DNA of 64,000 nt from Scalesia atractyloides (lineage: Eukaryota; Streptophyta; Magnoliopsida; Asterales; Asteraceae), in contig CAMTDV010000007.1 in the NCBI GenBank assembly GCA_947069175.1, positions 51,231,681 to 51,295,680 on the forward strand, in the 5' to 3' direction. Of this stretch, positions 45,436 through 57,164 are shown in pieces (within the stretch, counting starts at the first letter, position 1; the number at the start of each line of letters is the position of its first letter). Position numbers and translations under genes: made by a program. A model generated the notes under the pieces. The model worked only from the letters and a program-made list of their open reading frames with translations, did not search any database and had not been told where the DNA came from.

Positions 45436-46643
45436 TGTAACACCCCAACCGATGATAGAAACATCGGAGTGAGACGAAAACATGATTACTCGAGACATCA
45501 TAACTTACTATTTGTGACAATAACTAAATAACTCGAATTTCATTCATACTAAAATGGAAAGTACAACGTTTTGGAAAGGAAAATACAACATGATGCATAC
45601 AAGCGAAACAACATGCAACAAAACATAAATTAAAGTTTTAGGTGTGTATCTAGTCCACCCTAAGTATCGTTTCTTTAATCGTCATCAACTAGTTTCCTGC
45701 AACATGTATTAAAATAACATCAACAAAAGTTGGCTAGTATACAAGTTTGAATACATAGTATAATCGTGTCTAAAAGTTGTCTCATATCTAACATGGTAAT
45801 TTGCATACACTGTTATTTAACATAGTAGCATGTGTTAACTATAAGTCAAACCAAAATATACCGCAGTCGTGCATAACCGTGTCGCCGAAACAACAAGGCC
45901 GTAAAATATTTTACTTAACAATACCTCAAGAATACGGTGCGTTAATCCTATAACGCTACCATTGTTAAGATAGGCTTGCAAAGTTAATGAGCATATAGAA
46001 TACAAGAATAAACATAGCATGTAACAACAAGAATATAACAAGTATCATGTTTTTAACAGATAGAGTATGTGTATAAACAAGTTTAATCGTGAGTATGTGA
46101 TTTGTAGTACAATGTACATGTTGCACCCAAAGTGTGTAAAACGGAAAATGGGATCGAGTATGCTCACGGTTTGTCTAGTAAAGTCCACAAACGTGAGTTT
46201 GATAAGTCTTGAGGTTGAAAAACCGAAGTTGCCCTAAGATGGGAAACGAAGGTGTGTGAGTTACGAATTCGGTTGTTTAGGCTGGATTCGGAATTTAGAG
46301 GGCGAATTATAAGTCATAGTAAAACGTAAAGTAAGAGTACCATGAAAATGGTAATGCAAGGAGGTAGGATGATTACCATCCATTAAACCTCATTATATGA
46401 TTCACCAAAGCATAAAATCATCAACTTAGTTGATGATTTAGTTCGTCATGAATATGGAAATAAGAACTAAAACTAGTAAATCGTAAACAACCAAATGAGC
46501 TAGCTAGATGCGTGCATCCCAAACATCGAGAGTGTTTCGGGATGTGATGTATCTGTATCCCTTTGTTTGGAAGTTGTTTGAGATTTAGTGGTATGAGTTA
46601 AGTTAACAAATCACACAAGTGAAGTAGTAGAACATAGTTGGAA
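45436..46643 (-). repeat. Diverged family LTR fragment at the left edge of the array
   Basis: Starts TGTAACACCCCAACCGATGA and follows the family LTR, but is clearly more different from 49253-50686 and 53897-55662 than these are from each other. It stops at 46643 where another LTR start (TATCACACGCCAACC) begins, so it is a recombined or interrupted LTR. Confidence 0.65.
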
Positions 46644-47042
46644 TATCACACGCCAACCGATGGCGGAACCATCGTGGCGGACGTAAATAGATTGCTTGAG
46701 ACATCATAACACTATTTGCGATAATATTAAATTCAAAACCCGTTTCATTTCATTGATCAAATAGTCAATTACAACATGAATCCAAATACAACAAGTTCAA
46801 CAATACTATAACATAAAACCTAGCATTCTAGATGCGTTTCTATGTCGTCGCTACTAAGTTTTCGTCATGTTCAACATCCTTAACCTGCAACATGTTAAAA
46901 GTATAGTTCAACACAAAAGCATTGGCGAGTACACAAGTTTAATTATAGCATAAGTAATAAATCGTTTAAACAAATCCACATGTTAAGCTAGCATACTAGA
47001 TTAATGTAAACATGGCATGCGATCTACAAGTCAATCCTCGCG
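46644..47042 (-). repeat. Truncated LTR in the array
   Basis: Nearly identical to the first 400 bp of the LTR at 49253 (ACCGATGGCGGAACCATC, then GGCGGACGTAAATAGATTGC) up to CCTCG at 47042. There it jumps to internal sequence TGTTGCGATACG, which in the complete unit starts at 51674. The jump marks a deletion of the rest of the LTR plus the 3' internal part. Confidence 0.8.
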
Positions 47043-49252
47043 TGTTGCGATACGTAGTAGAACCCACTATGGTTTTCTTGCGCCTACCAATATAATCCCG
47101 TGTGCACCCGCGATTATTTTGTTTTGTGCATTATCCGCATAGTTTGTACTAGTAGTGTACGGGTCAGGTTACATTTTAGTATTACAAGCAAAATGTGTGT
47201 GTAAGATAGCGTATAAAATTAAGTATGTAAGCATGATTGTATGTATGTATGAGTATCGAACGTTGGCAAAACCACTCGGGTTATGCCTACTTATAGATTT
47301 TCAAGTATGACTACCAAGTAGTGCGAATGTATAAATTTTGAGTATGATTAAAGACAAATACGTATAACATTAGCATGTAGTATCGAGCGTATAGGTGGAA
47401 TAAAATGGGATTTAGCATATATAAGTTACCATGAAGTTGCGAGTGTGTAAAAAACGAAGTGTAATGGTGATATGTGTAAGATTGTCATGTAATATTAACT
47501 GCATAAATGGAAACGTGGAAGGCGATATGCATGTGTATGGTCGTTTAAGTCAAAATATTGAGCTGGTTGAAATAAAATAAATCAGGTTTGTTGGGAATGA
47601 AGGACCAGAATTGCGAATGTCGAGCGAATATTGAGAAAATTATTAATTTTTGATGTAAGATGTGGTTTGTAAAAACATGCTACTTTGGTTTAAAAATTTG
47701 TACTTGCATACGTCGTAGCTTATCCGATCTTATGGAATTCTCTTGCCCATATGTTCATATTAGATTTGCGTATTAGCGATTTTTGAAAAAGGTTGTAAAA
47801 TAGTGAGCTTGCTTTATTTTTATATTGATACAAGGAAAGTTGTGTTTTGAAATTTTTCGTGGAAAACTTGAGTTTTGAAAAGTATCTTAGCAAAGTGGAC
47901 TTATACGTATGTGAGAGAAAGTTTTCGTTGGTTTCTTGTTGGAAATAAAATGTCTTTAAAATGGTAGTATAAAGTGAGTGTGTTTTTGCGATTGGACAAA
48001 ATCGAGGGCAAGAGGTTCGTTAAACCGACTAAGTTGATAGGTAACATTTCATAAAGTTTTTGAAAATTTTGAATGAAACGTTTAAAGTATCATTAGGAGT
48101 TTCGTGTATGTGATTTACGTAAATAAATTGCAGGGCGAGAAATCGTTTGGATAAATCATAAGGTTCGAGGTTTATGCATAAATGAGAAAAATTGTAACAA
48201 TGATAAAAGGTTTGAGTATACATTTTGATCTAGTGATTGTTACGAAAGTAGTCGAGTTATGATTTGATCTTCCATTGAGGTGTGGACATCACTCCTATCT
48301 CAAGGACAAGATTTCTTCGAGAAATGGGCGGAGTCAAATCGTCGAGGTAAGGGAATCACTCCTATTTTGATGATAAGACTTCCATTTTTGGGAATGCGAG
48401 TAGTGTTTATCTTGTGGGTGACGTTTTTGAAATCGTATTTATAAATAGTGTGTAAGGTACATGAAAAGTATAAATATGATACGTAAGTAATTATTGTGAA
48501 AGTAATTTGAATTTTGAAAGAAAGGGATGTTTGAATTACGTTATTCATAAAATTGATATAATATAATGATGGGTTTGACTAAAACTTGGATTGTTCTGAA
48601 ACGAAACCTTGACTAACCAAAGTGATCGAAAGTTCTTTTGAGTTTGGGAAGCATGGTTTGGCCTAATAGGTAAAATACTCTCGCCGAAATTTTGATTAAC
48701 GGTATTCACCCTTCCGGTTACTACATGTTCTTAGTCAATTGAAAGTTAGAGACTTTGGCGGGAATCGAAAATCAAGGAGTGGGACTACTTACCAAGGTGC
48801 GGGTATCACCCCTAACTTGACGACGTCATTCCCTAAGTGTGGTTGATACTTATCAAACGAGGTAAGGACTTAAATCCGACTTGTTGGTAAGGGTCCACTA
48901 AAATAAGCATGGCAAAATTTCATCAAGGTGAGGATGACACTCCTAACTTGATGTATAATTTCATGAAAATCGGGAATATGGATTGAGAGTCTTTCACCAA
49001 AGTGTGGGTTTCATGCCTATTTTGGTGAAGTAGTCTCGTTTGTATAATATGAGTGTATTCGTGTTTTCTCATAATCATGTAAAGTTTCCTTAGGGAGGAC
49101 ATATGTTTTAAAATAGGGAAAATAAATATGAGCACATAAGAGATGTTTCAAGAATTTTGCACATAATAGTCGAGTATGGTGCTTAGCTATAGACTTGGTC
49201 AAAATCAAGGCAATTTTCCTAATTCCCTATAGTTATGGCTCTGATACCAATC
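47043..49252 (-). repeat. Internal (leader) region, copy 1
   Basis: Collinear and highly similar to 51674-53896. No ORF longer than about 80 codons, and none looks like gag. The PBS (49238-49249) is complementary to initiator tRNA-Met (TGGTATCAGAGC on the minus strand). The part nearest the PBS contains five hairpin repeats (48272-49027). Confidence 0.8.
48272..49027 (-). repeat. Five hairpin-forming repeats in the Gypsy leader, copy 1
   Basis: Five degenerate units of 31-34 bases at 48272-48305, 48340-48372, 48792-48822, 48921-48953 and 48995-49027 share the core GGxxATCACxCCTA. Their ends are complementary: CATCAAG/CTTGATG, CACCAAA/TTTGGTG, CCAAG/CTTG(A), TTGAG/CTCAA and CGTCGA/TTGATG (with wobble). 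The sequence of the stem changes while pairing is kept. Confidence 0.7.
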
Positions 49253-50686
49253 TGTCAAACCCCAACCGATGGCAGAATCATCGTGGCGGACGTAAATAGA
49301 TTGCTTGAGACATCATAACACTATTTGCGACAATATTAAATTCAAAGCCCGTTTCATTTCATTGATCAAATAGTCAATTACAACATAAATCCAAATACAA
49401 CAAGTTCAACAATACTATAACATAAAACCTAGCATTCTAGATGCGTTTCTATGTCGTCGCTACTAATTTTTCGTCATGTTCAACATCCTTAACCAGCAAC
49501 ATGTTAAAAGTATAGTTCAACACAAAAGCATTGGCGAGTACACAAGTTTAATTATAGCATAAGTAATAAATCGTTTAAACAAATCCACATGTTAAGCTAG
49601 CATACTAGATTAATGTAAACATGGCATGCGATCTACAAGTCAATCCTCGTGTAACACCGCAAAAATAGAATAATCTTAACATGACCTCAAGAATCGGGCG
49701 GTGCGTTACTCCATAGCGCTATACATGTTAAGGGGGAGGCTTTAAACAAAGTTAATGACAAATAGCATCACATAAGAATGTTCCAAGTATACGTATCGTG
49801 TATCACATAACTATAGCATATGATGGATTGTTTGTGTGTTTGCCTAAAGTATAAGTGTGATTGCGTGTATTTTTGATAGGTTAATATATTGCACCCAAAA
49901 GTGTAAAGCGTAAAAAGGGTGTTCGAGTGTACTCACGGTTTGCGAAGAAATTTTCACTTGATGGGTTTGATGAGTCTTGAGTTGATGGAATACCGTATTA
50001 CCAATTTTGGTTCTTGAAGTTTTTGCTCAAAGTTGAAAATCTTGGAGATTTGAGAGAGTTTGGAAGTGATTTGGAGGTGGTGCAAGTGTTTGGAAGGTGT
50101 TAGGGTTGGCATATATAAGAGGGTTAAGTGGTTGGGGTTTAAATGAAGGTGGAAGGTGATTGGAGGACAAAGGTGGTGGAAAAGGGTGAAATCTAATTGG
50201 CTAAAGAATGGTGAAAGGTGATTGGAGGAGAAAAGAGGTGGAAAAGGGTGAAATCTAATTGGCTAAAGAAGGGTGGAAGATGATTGGAATAGAAAAGAGG
50301 TGGAAAAGGGTGAAATCTAATTGGCTAAAGAAGGGTGGAAGGTGATTGGAGAAGAAAAGAGGTGGAAAAGCTTTTGGTTTTGCTTACTTTTAGTCCCTGC
50401 ACTTTGTAACTAGGTTATTTTATGTCGTTTCTTGTATTTTAACTTGTTTTTAGGTATTCAAAGGGTATTTTAAGTCTTAGTTTTGCGTATAAACACACAT
50501 TTAAAGATTGATTGCGTACGTAATACAAATATAAAAGGTAACACGTATATGTATAAAAATGAATTCCATCATGATTAACGCCTCGAATTGTGAGATTGAA
50601 ATCAAAATCGAATGTAAGGTTTCTAAAAAATAGAATGCGAATACGAACTTTCTAAAAATAAGAATACAGAAATACGAGACGTTACA
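49253..50686 (-). repeat. Central LTR of the array
   Basis: Plus strand TGTCAAACCCCAACCGATGG to ACGAGACGTTACA, 1434 bp, followed by a polypurine tract (CTCTCCCTTACTTT on plus) and the GAAATTTCGTCCCGAAATTT motif typical of Gypsy 3' ends. A TATA-like CTTATATATGCC lies near 50108-50120 (minus). A 61-bp tandem repeat (50156-50370) lies just upstream of it. Confidence 0.85.
50156..50370. repeat. 61-bp minisatellite in the U3 of the central LTR
   Basis: About 3.5 units beginning GGTGATTGGAG and containing AAAAGGGTGAAATCTAATTG, starting near 50156, 50218, 50279 and 50341. Confidence 0.9.
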
Positions 50687-51673
50687 CTCTCCCTTACTTT
50701 AGGAAATTTCGTCCCGAAATTTATTTAAGAGGAAGACATGGGATAAGATGGTTTTTTGATGGTTCGATACGAATGATAATCGGTCAAAATGTTTGACTAA
50801 ACGTGAAATTTTTTATGCTTAGTGCCGAAGTAGTATTTTATGTATTAGCGTGTTTAAAAATGCATGGGTCAAAGTTTTGGCTAAATTGATAGGCTATGGT
50901 TAATTGGGCATACGTAGATAATTTTGAGTGATAAAACACAGGTTTGTAAAAGCAACTCATTTGACTAAGCGGATTGGGACATCAACCGTAAGTAAGTGTA
51001 AATATAAGTAAAGCTTGTATGTGTGTATTTAGCCAATGCGAGTTGAACAGCTAAATTGGAAGAAATGTTTTAAAATGATGTGACCTAAAAGTTTTTGTGT
51101 TAGTAAGGATGTAGTTTGACAAAATGTGTTGCCCACATTGTAGGTTTTAGGAAAAATTTTCATTGGTTCAAATGCGTATTAGTAAAATCACACGTAGAAA
51201 AAATGTTTATAAGTGAGAAGCTAGGATGGCAGGTAGTTATAGTTTCAAAAAGCGTTAGCGGTAGTAAGCCGTCTAGTTGATGTTTGTGCGTAATAAAGAA
51301 CGAAAGATATCTTAAAAGTATTTTGACTGACTTGAACCGATGAGGATGTTTGTAAAAATGGATAAATTGTTTAGGCCGATTTACTGAAAATAAATGCTAG
51401 TAATAGTTGTAGCGGTTAAAGCTAACGATTTTGAGAATGAAGCTTTGTCATGGATAATCGAGTACCAAGCATTTTAAAGTTGTGTCACCAAAGTTTGTTA
51501 TAAATCAAATGTATTTAACAAGGTCCAGGAAATCACCGAATTTCTCATCGCACGTTTTACGAAAGTTTGATAACATGGTAGGGACACTTATATATAGGAA
51601 GTACCAGCGGCGTATCCACCATGTTCACACCATGTTACGTTCGTTTCGCTATTCGGTGTCATGTTACGTTCAA
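50687..51673 (-). other. 3' internal region and polypurine tract of the array
   Basis: On the minus strand, GGGACGAAATTTC is followed by AAAGTAAGGGAGAG and the LTR start TGTAACG. No coding potential. This segment is missing from the second, left-hand unit. Confidence 0.7.
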
Positions 51674-53896
51674 TGTTGCGATGCGTAGTAGAACCCGCTA
51701 TGGTTTTCATGCGCCTACCAATATAATCCCGTGTGCACCCGCGATTATTTTGGTTTGTGCATGATCCGCATAGTTTGTACTAGTAGTGTACGGGTCAGGT
51801 TACATTTTAGTATTACTAGCAAAATGTGTGTGTAAGATAGCGTATAAAATTAAGTATGTAAGCATGATTGTATGTATGTATGAGTATCGAACGTAGGCGA
51901 AACCACTCGGGTTATGCCTACTTATAGATTTCAAGTATGACTACCAAGTAGTGCGAATGTATAAATTTTGAGTATGATTAAAGACAAATACGTATAACAT
52001 TAGCATGTAGTATCAAGCGTATAGGTGGAATAAAATGGATTTAGCATATATAAGTTACCATGAAGTTGCGAGTGTGTAAAAAACAAAGTGTAATGGTGAT
52101 ATGTGTAAGATTGTCATGTAATATTAACTGCATAAATGGAAACGTGGAAGGCGATATGCATGTGTATGGTCGTTTAAGTCAAAACATTGAGTTGGTTGAA
52201 ATAAAATAAATCGGGTTTGTTGGGAATTGAGGACCCGAATTGTGAATGTCGAGCGAATATTGAGAAAATTATTAATTTTTGATGTAAGATGTGGTTTGTA
52301 AAAACATGCTACTTTGGTTTAAAAATTTGTACTTGCATACGTCATAGCTTATCCGATCTTATGGAATTTTCTTGCCCATATGTTCATATTAGATTTGCGT
52401 ATTAGCGATTTTTGAAAAAGGTTGTAAAATAGTGAGCTTGCTTTATTTTTATATTGATACAAGGAAAGTTGTGTTTTGAAAATTTAATGGAAAACTTGAG
52501 TTTTGAAAAGTATCTTAGCAAAGTGGACTTATATGTATGTGAGAGAAAGTTTTCGTTGGTTTCTTGTTGGAAATAAAATGTCTTTAAAATGGTAGTATAA
52601 AGTGAGTGTGTTTTTGCGATTGGACGAGTTATGAAAATCGAGGGCAAGAGGTTCGTTAGACCGACTAAGTTTATAGGTAGCATTTCATAAAGTTTTTGAA
52701 AATTGTGAATGAAACGTTTAAATTATCATTAGGAGTTTCGTGTATGTGATTTACGTAAATAAATTGTAGGGCGAGAAATCGTTTGGATAAATCATAAGGT
52801 TCGAGGTTTATGCATAAATGAGAAAAATTGTAACAATGATAAAAGGTTTGCGTATACGTTTTGATCTAGTGATTGTTACGAAAGTAGTCGAGTTGTGATT
52901 TGATCTTCCATTGAGGTGTGGACATCACTCCTATCTCAAGGACAAGATTTCTTCGAGAAATGGGCGGAGTCAAATCGTCGAGGTAAGGGAATCACTCCTA
53001 TTTTGATGATAAGACTTCCATTTTTGGGAATGTGAGTAGTGTTTATCTTGTGGGTGACGTTTTTGAAATCGTATTTATAAATAGTGTGTAAGGTACATGA
53101 AAAGTATAAATATGACGTGTAAGTAATCATTGTGAAAGTAATTTGAATTTTGAAAGAAAGGGGTGTTTGAATTACGTTATTCATAAAATTGATATAATAT
53201 AATGATGGTTTTGACTAAAACTTGGATTGTTCTGAAACGAAACCTTGACTAACCAAAGTGATCGAAAGTTCTTTTGAGTTTGGGAAGCATGGTTTGGCCT
53301 AATAGGTAAAATACTCTCGCCGAAATTTTGATTAACGGTATTCACCCTTCCGGTTACTACATGTTCTTAGTCAATTGAAAGTTAGAGACTTTGGCGGGAA
53401 TCGAAAATCAAGGAGTGGGACTACTTACCAAGGTGCGGGTATCACCCCTAACTTGACAACATCATTCCCTAAGTGTGGTTGATACTTATCAAACGAGGTA
53501 AGGACTTAAATCCGACTTGTTGGTAAGGGTCCACTAGAATAAGCATGGCGAAATTTCATCAAGGTGAGGATGCCACTCCTAACTTGATGTATAATTTCGT
53601 GAAAATCGGGAATGCGGATTGAGAGTCTTTCACCGAAGTGTGGGTTTCATGCCTATTTTGGTGAAGTAGTCTCGTTTGTATAATATGAGTGTATTCGTGT
53701 TTTCTCATAATCATGTAAAGTTTCCTTAGGGAGGACATATGTTTTAAAATAGGGAAAATAAATATGAGCACATAAGAGATGTTTCAAGAATTTTGCACAT
53801 AAAGAAAGTATAGTCGAGTATGGTGCTTAGCTATAGACTAGGTCAAAATCATGGCAATTTTCCTAATTCCCTATAGTTATGGCTCTGATACCAATC
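51674..53896 (-). repeat. Internal (leader) region, copy 2
   Basis: Starts TGTTGCGATGCGTAG and follows copy 1 (47043-49252) base for base apart from scattered substitutions and small indels. PBS at 53882-53893. The five hairpin units recur between 52908 and 53663. Confidence 0.85.
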
Positions 53897-55662
53897 TGTC
53901 ACACCCCAACCGATGGCAGAATCATCATGGCGGACGTAAATAGATTGCTTGAGACATCATAACACTATTTGCGACAATATTAAATTCAAAACCCGTTTCA
54001 TTTCATTGATCAAATAGTCAATTACAACATAAATCTAAATACAACAAGTTCAACAATACTATAACATAAAACCTAGCATTCTAGATGCGTTTCTATGTCG
54101 TCGCTACTAAGTTTTCGTCATGTTCAACATCCTTAACCAACAACATGTTAAAAGTACCGTTCAACACAAAAGCATTGGCGAGTACACAAGTTTAATTATA
54201 GCATAAGTAATAAATCGTTTAAACAAATCCACATGTTAAGCTAGCATACTAGATTAATGTAAACATGGCATGCGATCTACAAGTCAATCCTCGTGTATCA
54301 CCGCAAAAATAGAATAATCTTAACATGACCTCAAGAATCGGGCAGTGCGTTACTCCTATAGCGCTATACATGTTAAGGGGGAGGCTTTAAACAAAGTTAA
54401 TGACAAATAGCATCACATAAGAATGTTCCAAGTATAAGTATCATGTATCACATGACTATAGCATATGATGGATTGTTTGTGTGTTTTCATAAAAGTATAA
54501 GTGTGATTGCGTGTATTTTTGATAGGTTAATATATTGCACCCAAAAGTGTAAAGTGTAAAAAGGGTGTTCGAGTGTACTCACGGTTTGCGAAGAAATTTT
54601 CACTTAGTGGGTTTGATGAGTCTTGAGTTGATGGAATACCGAAGTTACCAATAACCATAGGTTTGGTTAGAAGTAAGGTAGGTGCAAGATTTTCACATGA
54701 AGTATAAGTTTATGAAAAGTTTGTACAATATAGCTTAAAACAGAAAGTTTGGTCCTCAAAATGATGGTGTTTCACCTTATTTTACCATGGTAAACTTGTG
54801 GAAACACTCTTAGAGGTGTTCAAACAAGTTTGAAGCAAGAATTCATGAAGAAGAGAAAGAAACGTGAGTTGAATCTCACTTTTGAAGCTTGCAAGAATCT
54901 GACTTCACTTGCAATTTTAGCTAATTAGAGAGTGTTTGAGGGTTTAGAAAAGTGAAATAAAGGTGTAGGAGTCTTGGTTTTATAAGGTGAAGTAGGGTTT
55001 GTGTTTTAATGAAGATTAAAGGTGATTGAGGAAGAAATGAGGTGGAAAAAGGTGACCAACCCGTATGTTCTAAACAACTCACTACAGATTCACTGTCCTC
55101 GCATCATGCGGGCTGCAACATGCGCAATGCGGCGTGTCCTTTTGGCAACAGAAGTTTGGTTTGTCCCATTTTAGCCCCTAAACCCGTATGTTCTAAACAA
55201 CTCACTGCAGATTCACTATCCTCGCATTGTGCGGGCTGCAAGGCTTTGCCCAATGTGCAATGCGGCGTATGCGGCATGTCCTTATGGCAGCTGAAGTTTG
55301 GTTTGTCCCATTTTAGCCCCTAAACTTCTAAATGTTCATCATTTTATGCCCAAAGTGTATGTTTTAACATGTTTTCAAGTATGGGACGGTTCTGTAATCA
55401 TGTGAAAACTATCATGCATCTATAAATAATGATTCAAACGCAAAATAGTCTCGGGTTGCATGTAAATGTGTATCCAAAGATTGATTCGTATAAATACAAG
55501 TATACCAAGCATAAGTATAAAAATGGATTTCCATTATGATCGAAGTCTCGAATTACAAGTTTAGAAGTGAAATACGAATACAATACGAATACAAGTTTCT
55601 AAAAATAGAAATCTGAATACAACTTTCTGGGTAAGGAAAGTATAGAAATGCGAAGCTTTACA
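53897..55662 (-). repeat. 5' LTR of the array
   Basis: TGTCACACCCCAACCGATGG to GAAGCTTTACA, 1766 bp. It agrees with the central LTR in the first 700 bp, then differs in U3. A TATA-like CCTTATAAAACC lies near 54977-54990 (minus), and a tandem duplication of 123-139 bp (55059-55320) lies directly upstream. This U3 part resembles 16560-16760 of the solo LTR at 641-18488. Confidence 0.85.
55059..55320. repeat. Tandem duplication in U3 of the 5' LTR
   Basis: Two units starting ACCCGTATGTTCTAAACAAC and ending GTCCCATTTTAGCCCCTAAA; the second has an inserted GC-rich piece (GCGGCGTATGCGGC). It makes a 93-codon plus-strand frame that is not a gene. Confidence 0.85.
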
Positions 55663-56028
55663 TTGGTGTGGTTCATGTGGTTATTTGTTGTGTGCATTTG
55701 TTCACTTAATTATCGTTGATTTGCATGTCATTAATTATTTATTTTAAACATATAAATAAAAACGTTTTACTTAAAACTTTAGATTTACTCACCAACTTAT
55801 ATTGACCCAAAAATCATTTTTACACGTGATAAAGCTGAACAAGTTGAAGATGTGGATGATAACACATATGGATGATGCGTTAGAGAATAAAACGAATATT
55901 GTTGTGTCATGTTTGTATTTCAATTGTTATTTGAACTAGTTGTATCATGGCAAATTGATTTTTAATAATATTCAAAACAATCAGATAATGCCTCGGTCAC
56001 ATATTCTGCTGTGGGTCGGGGTGTGACA

Positions 56029-57164
56029 ACAGACCATTCAGATTTTAATTAAACGAAGGTAAAAATAAACAATCAACACGGTTAACTAAACATATATAGG
56101 GTTAAAAGTTAGCTTTAACTATAATAAGGTAAATAAAAAATAATTAAATTTGTTATCTTGTATATTGAAAGGTTAATATAGACCATGCAGACTTTAATCT
56201 GTGTAACGATAAAAATAAGGAAATAACATGATTAAGTAAACATGTCTTGAGCTAAAAGTTAGCTTTAACTTAATAAGTTAAATGAAATAATAAGTAAGAT
56301 TAAAAAGAATTAAACTTATAAAAAGATAAAAGAACAAATTCTTGTTATAAATATAAAAAATAATGTTTATTAAACTTCAAGGTCCGTATAATAACTCTAT
56401 TAAACTTTGAGGGTCAAAACGTAAATTGTTTATAGAAAACGAATTATTATTAGACGTCCGTATAATAAACCTATTAAAGTTCGAGGGTATACGTAAATCA
56501 TTTATAAAAAACTTTTAGAACTCAACGATCATATGATAACTCTATTAAAGTTAACGGTTAAAAACATAAATTTCCTATCTATAATTTGGCAAAAATAGTT
56601 TGTGTGAGCTTTTCACTATTCATTTTTTTTATAAATTTTGACTCATAATTTGTATTTTTTTTACATATCATATCCCTGAGAAAATATAACATGCACCTCC
56701 ACTTTTATTAAGCTTATTATTTAAGCCTTACACTTTTTACTTTTTAGTTTTTTTTTACGTTGTTTTTTATCGTTTCGAATTAGTTAATCTTTTTATGATA
56801 ATTGTTTTTTATGTTTCGATCAAATTTTACGAGTTAACACGTTATGAGCAAGTGTGTTTAACGTTGTTACGTTTATTTATTACGCTTTGACGATCCCATC
56901 ACAATGCGCAGGTACTAAGCCAACTTAGTTATTCTTTTATATGTTTTACATTTTGATTTTTTTTTGCGAATTAACACGACGTAATGTGCACATACTATTT
57001 AGTGCTGTTAGTCTACTTTTTTTATTTAATGGCCCCGCCACAAAGAGTGGGTCCTAAAGACTAGTAAATTTATAAAACACAATAGTATTCTAACCTTATA
57101 AATGAGAAAGTAACATAAACCAATCAAATATTACAACTATTCACAATTTGAATTGTTATTATAT
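56029..57164. other. AT-rich repeats, no gene seen
   Basis: 56031-56565 repeats 43097-43620. 56860-57060 contains decayed, reverse-oriented ACTAGT...GGCGGGG-type ends near 56925 and 57052. Confidence 0.5.

Larger units (their letters stand above)
45436..55662 (-). mobile_element. Non-autonomous Gypsy array: LTR-internal-LTR-internal-LTR
   Basis: Bounded by TGTAACACCCC and GAAGCTTTACA with perfect duplications ttggt (45431-45435, 55663-55667). From the right, in minus orientation: LTR 53897-55662, PBS 53882-53893, internal region 50687-53880 with polypurine tract at its end, LTR 49253-50686, PBS 49238-49249, internal 47043-49237 (3' part deleted), truncated LTR 46644-47042, then a diverged LTR fragment 45436-46643. 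The internal regions carry no gag or pol, so it is of the LARD type (large retrotransposon derivative). The tandem state probably arose by unequal recombination. Confidence 0.8.
44925..56028 (+). mobile_element. Older LTR split by the 45436-55662 insertion
   Basis: 45086-45435 and 55668-56028 join to give a sequence collinear with 34040-34710 (shared AATTCCCCTTTTT, TGACCCAAAAATCATTTTTA-like, and the end GTGGGTCGGGGTGTGACA). It is thus the 3' part of an LTR of the tRNA-like-module family, plus orientation. Its 5' part, where modules would lie, is not recognisable; the left limit is uncertain. Confidence 0.65.

Noticed and set aside
52402..53184. Minus-strand ORFs conserved between the two internal copies (48300-48548 and 52936-53184)
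   Set aside because: Their conservation follows from the recent tandem duplication of the whole region; composition is not protein-like and the hairpin repeats run through them.
55042..55323. 93-codon plus-strand ORF with repeated cysteine-rich segments
   Set aside because: It is generated by the 123-139-bp tandem duplication in U3 of an LTR; protein repeats follow the DNA repeat and no start context or promoter fits.
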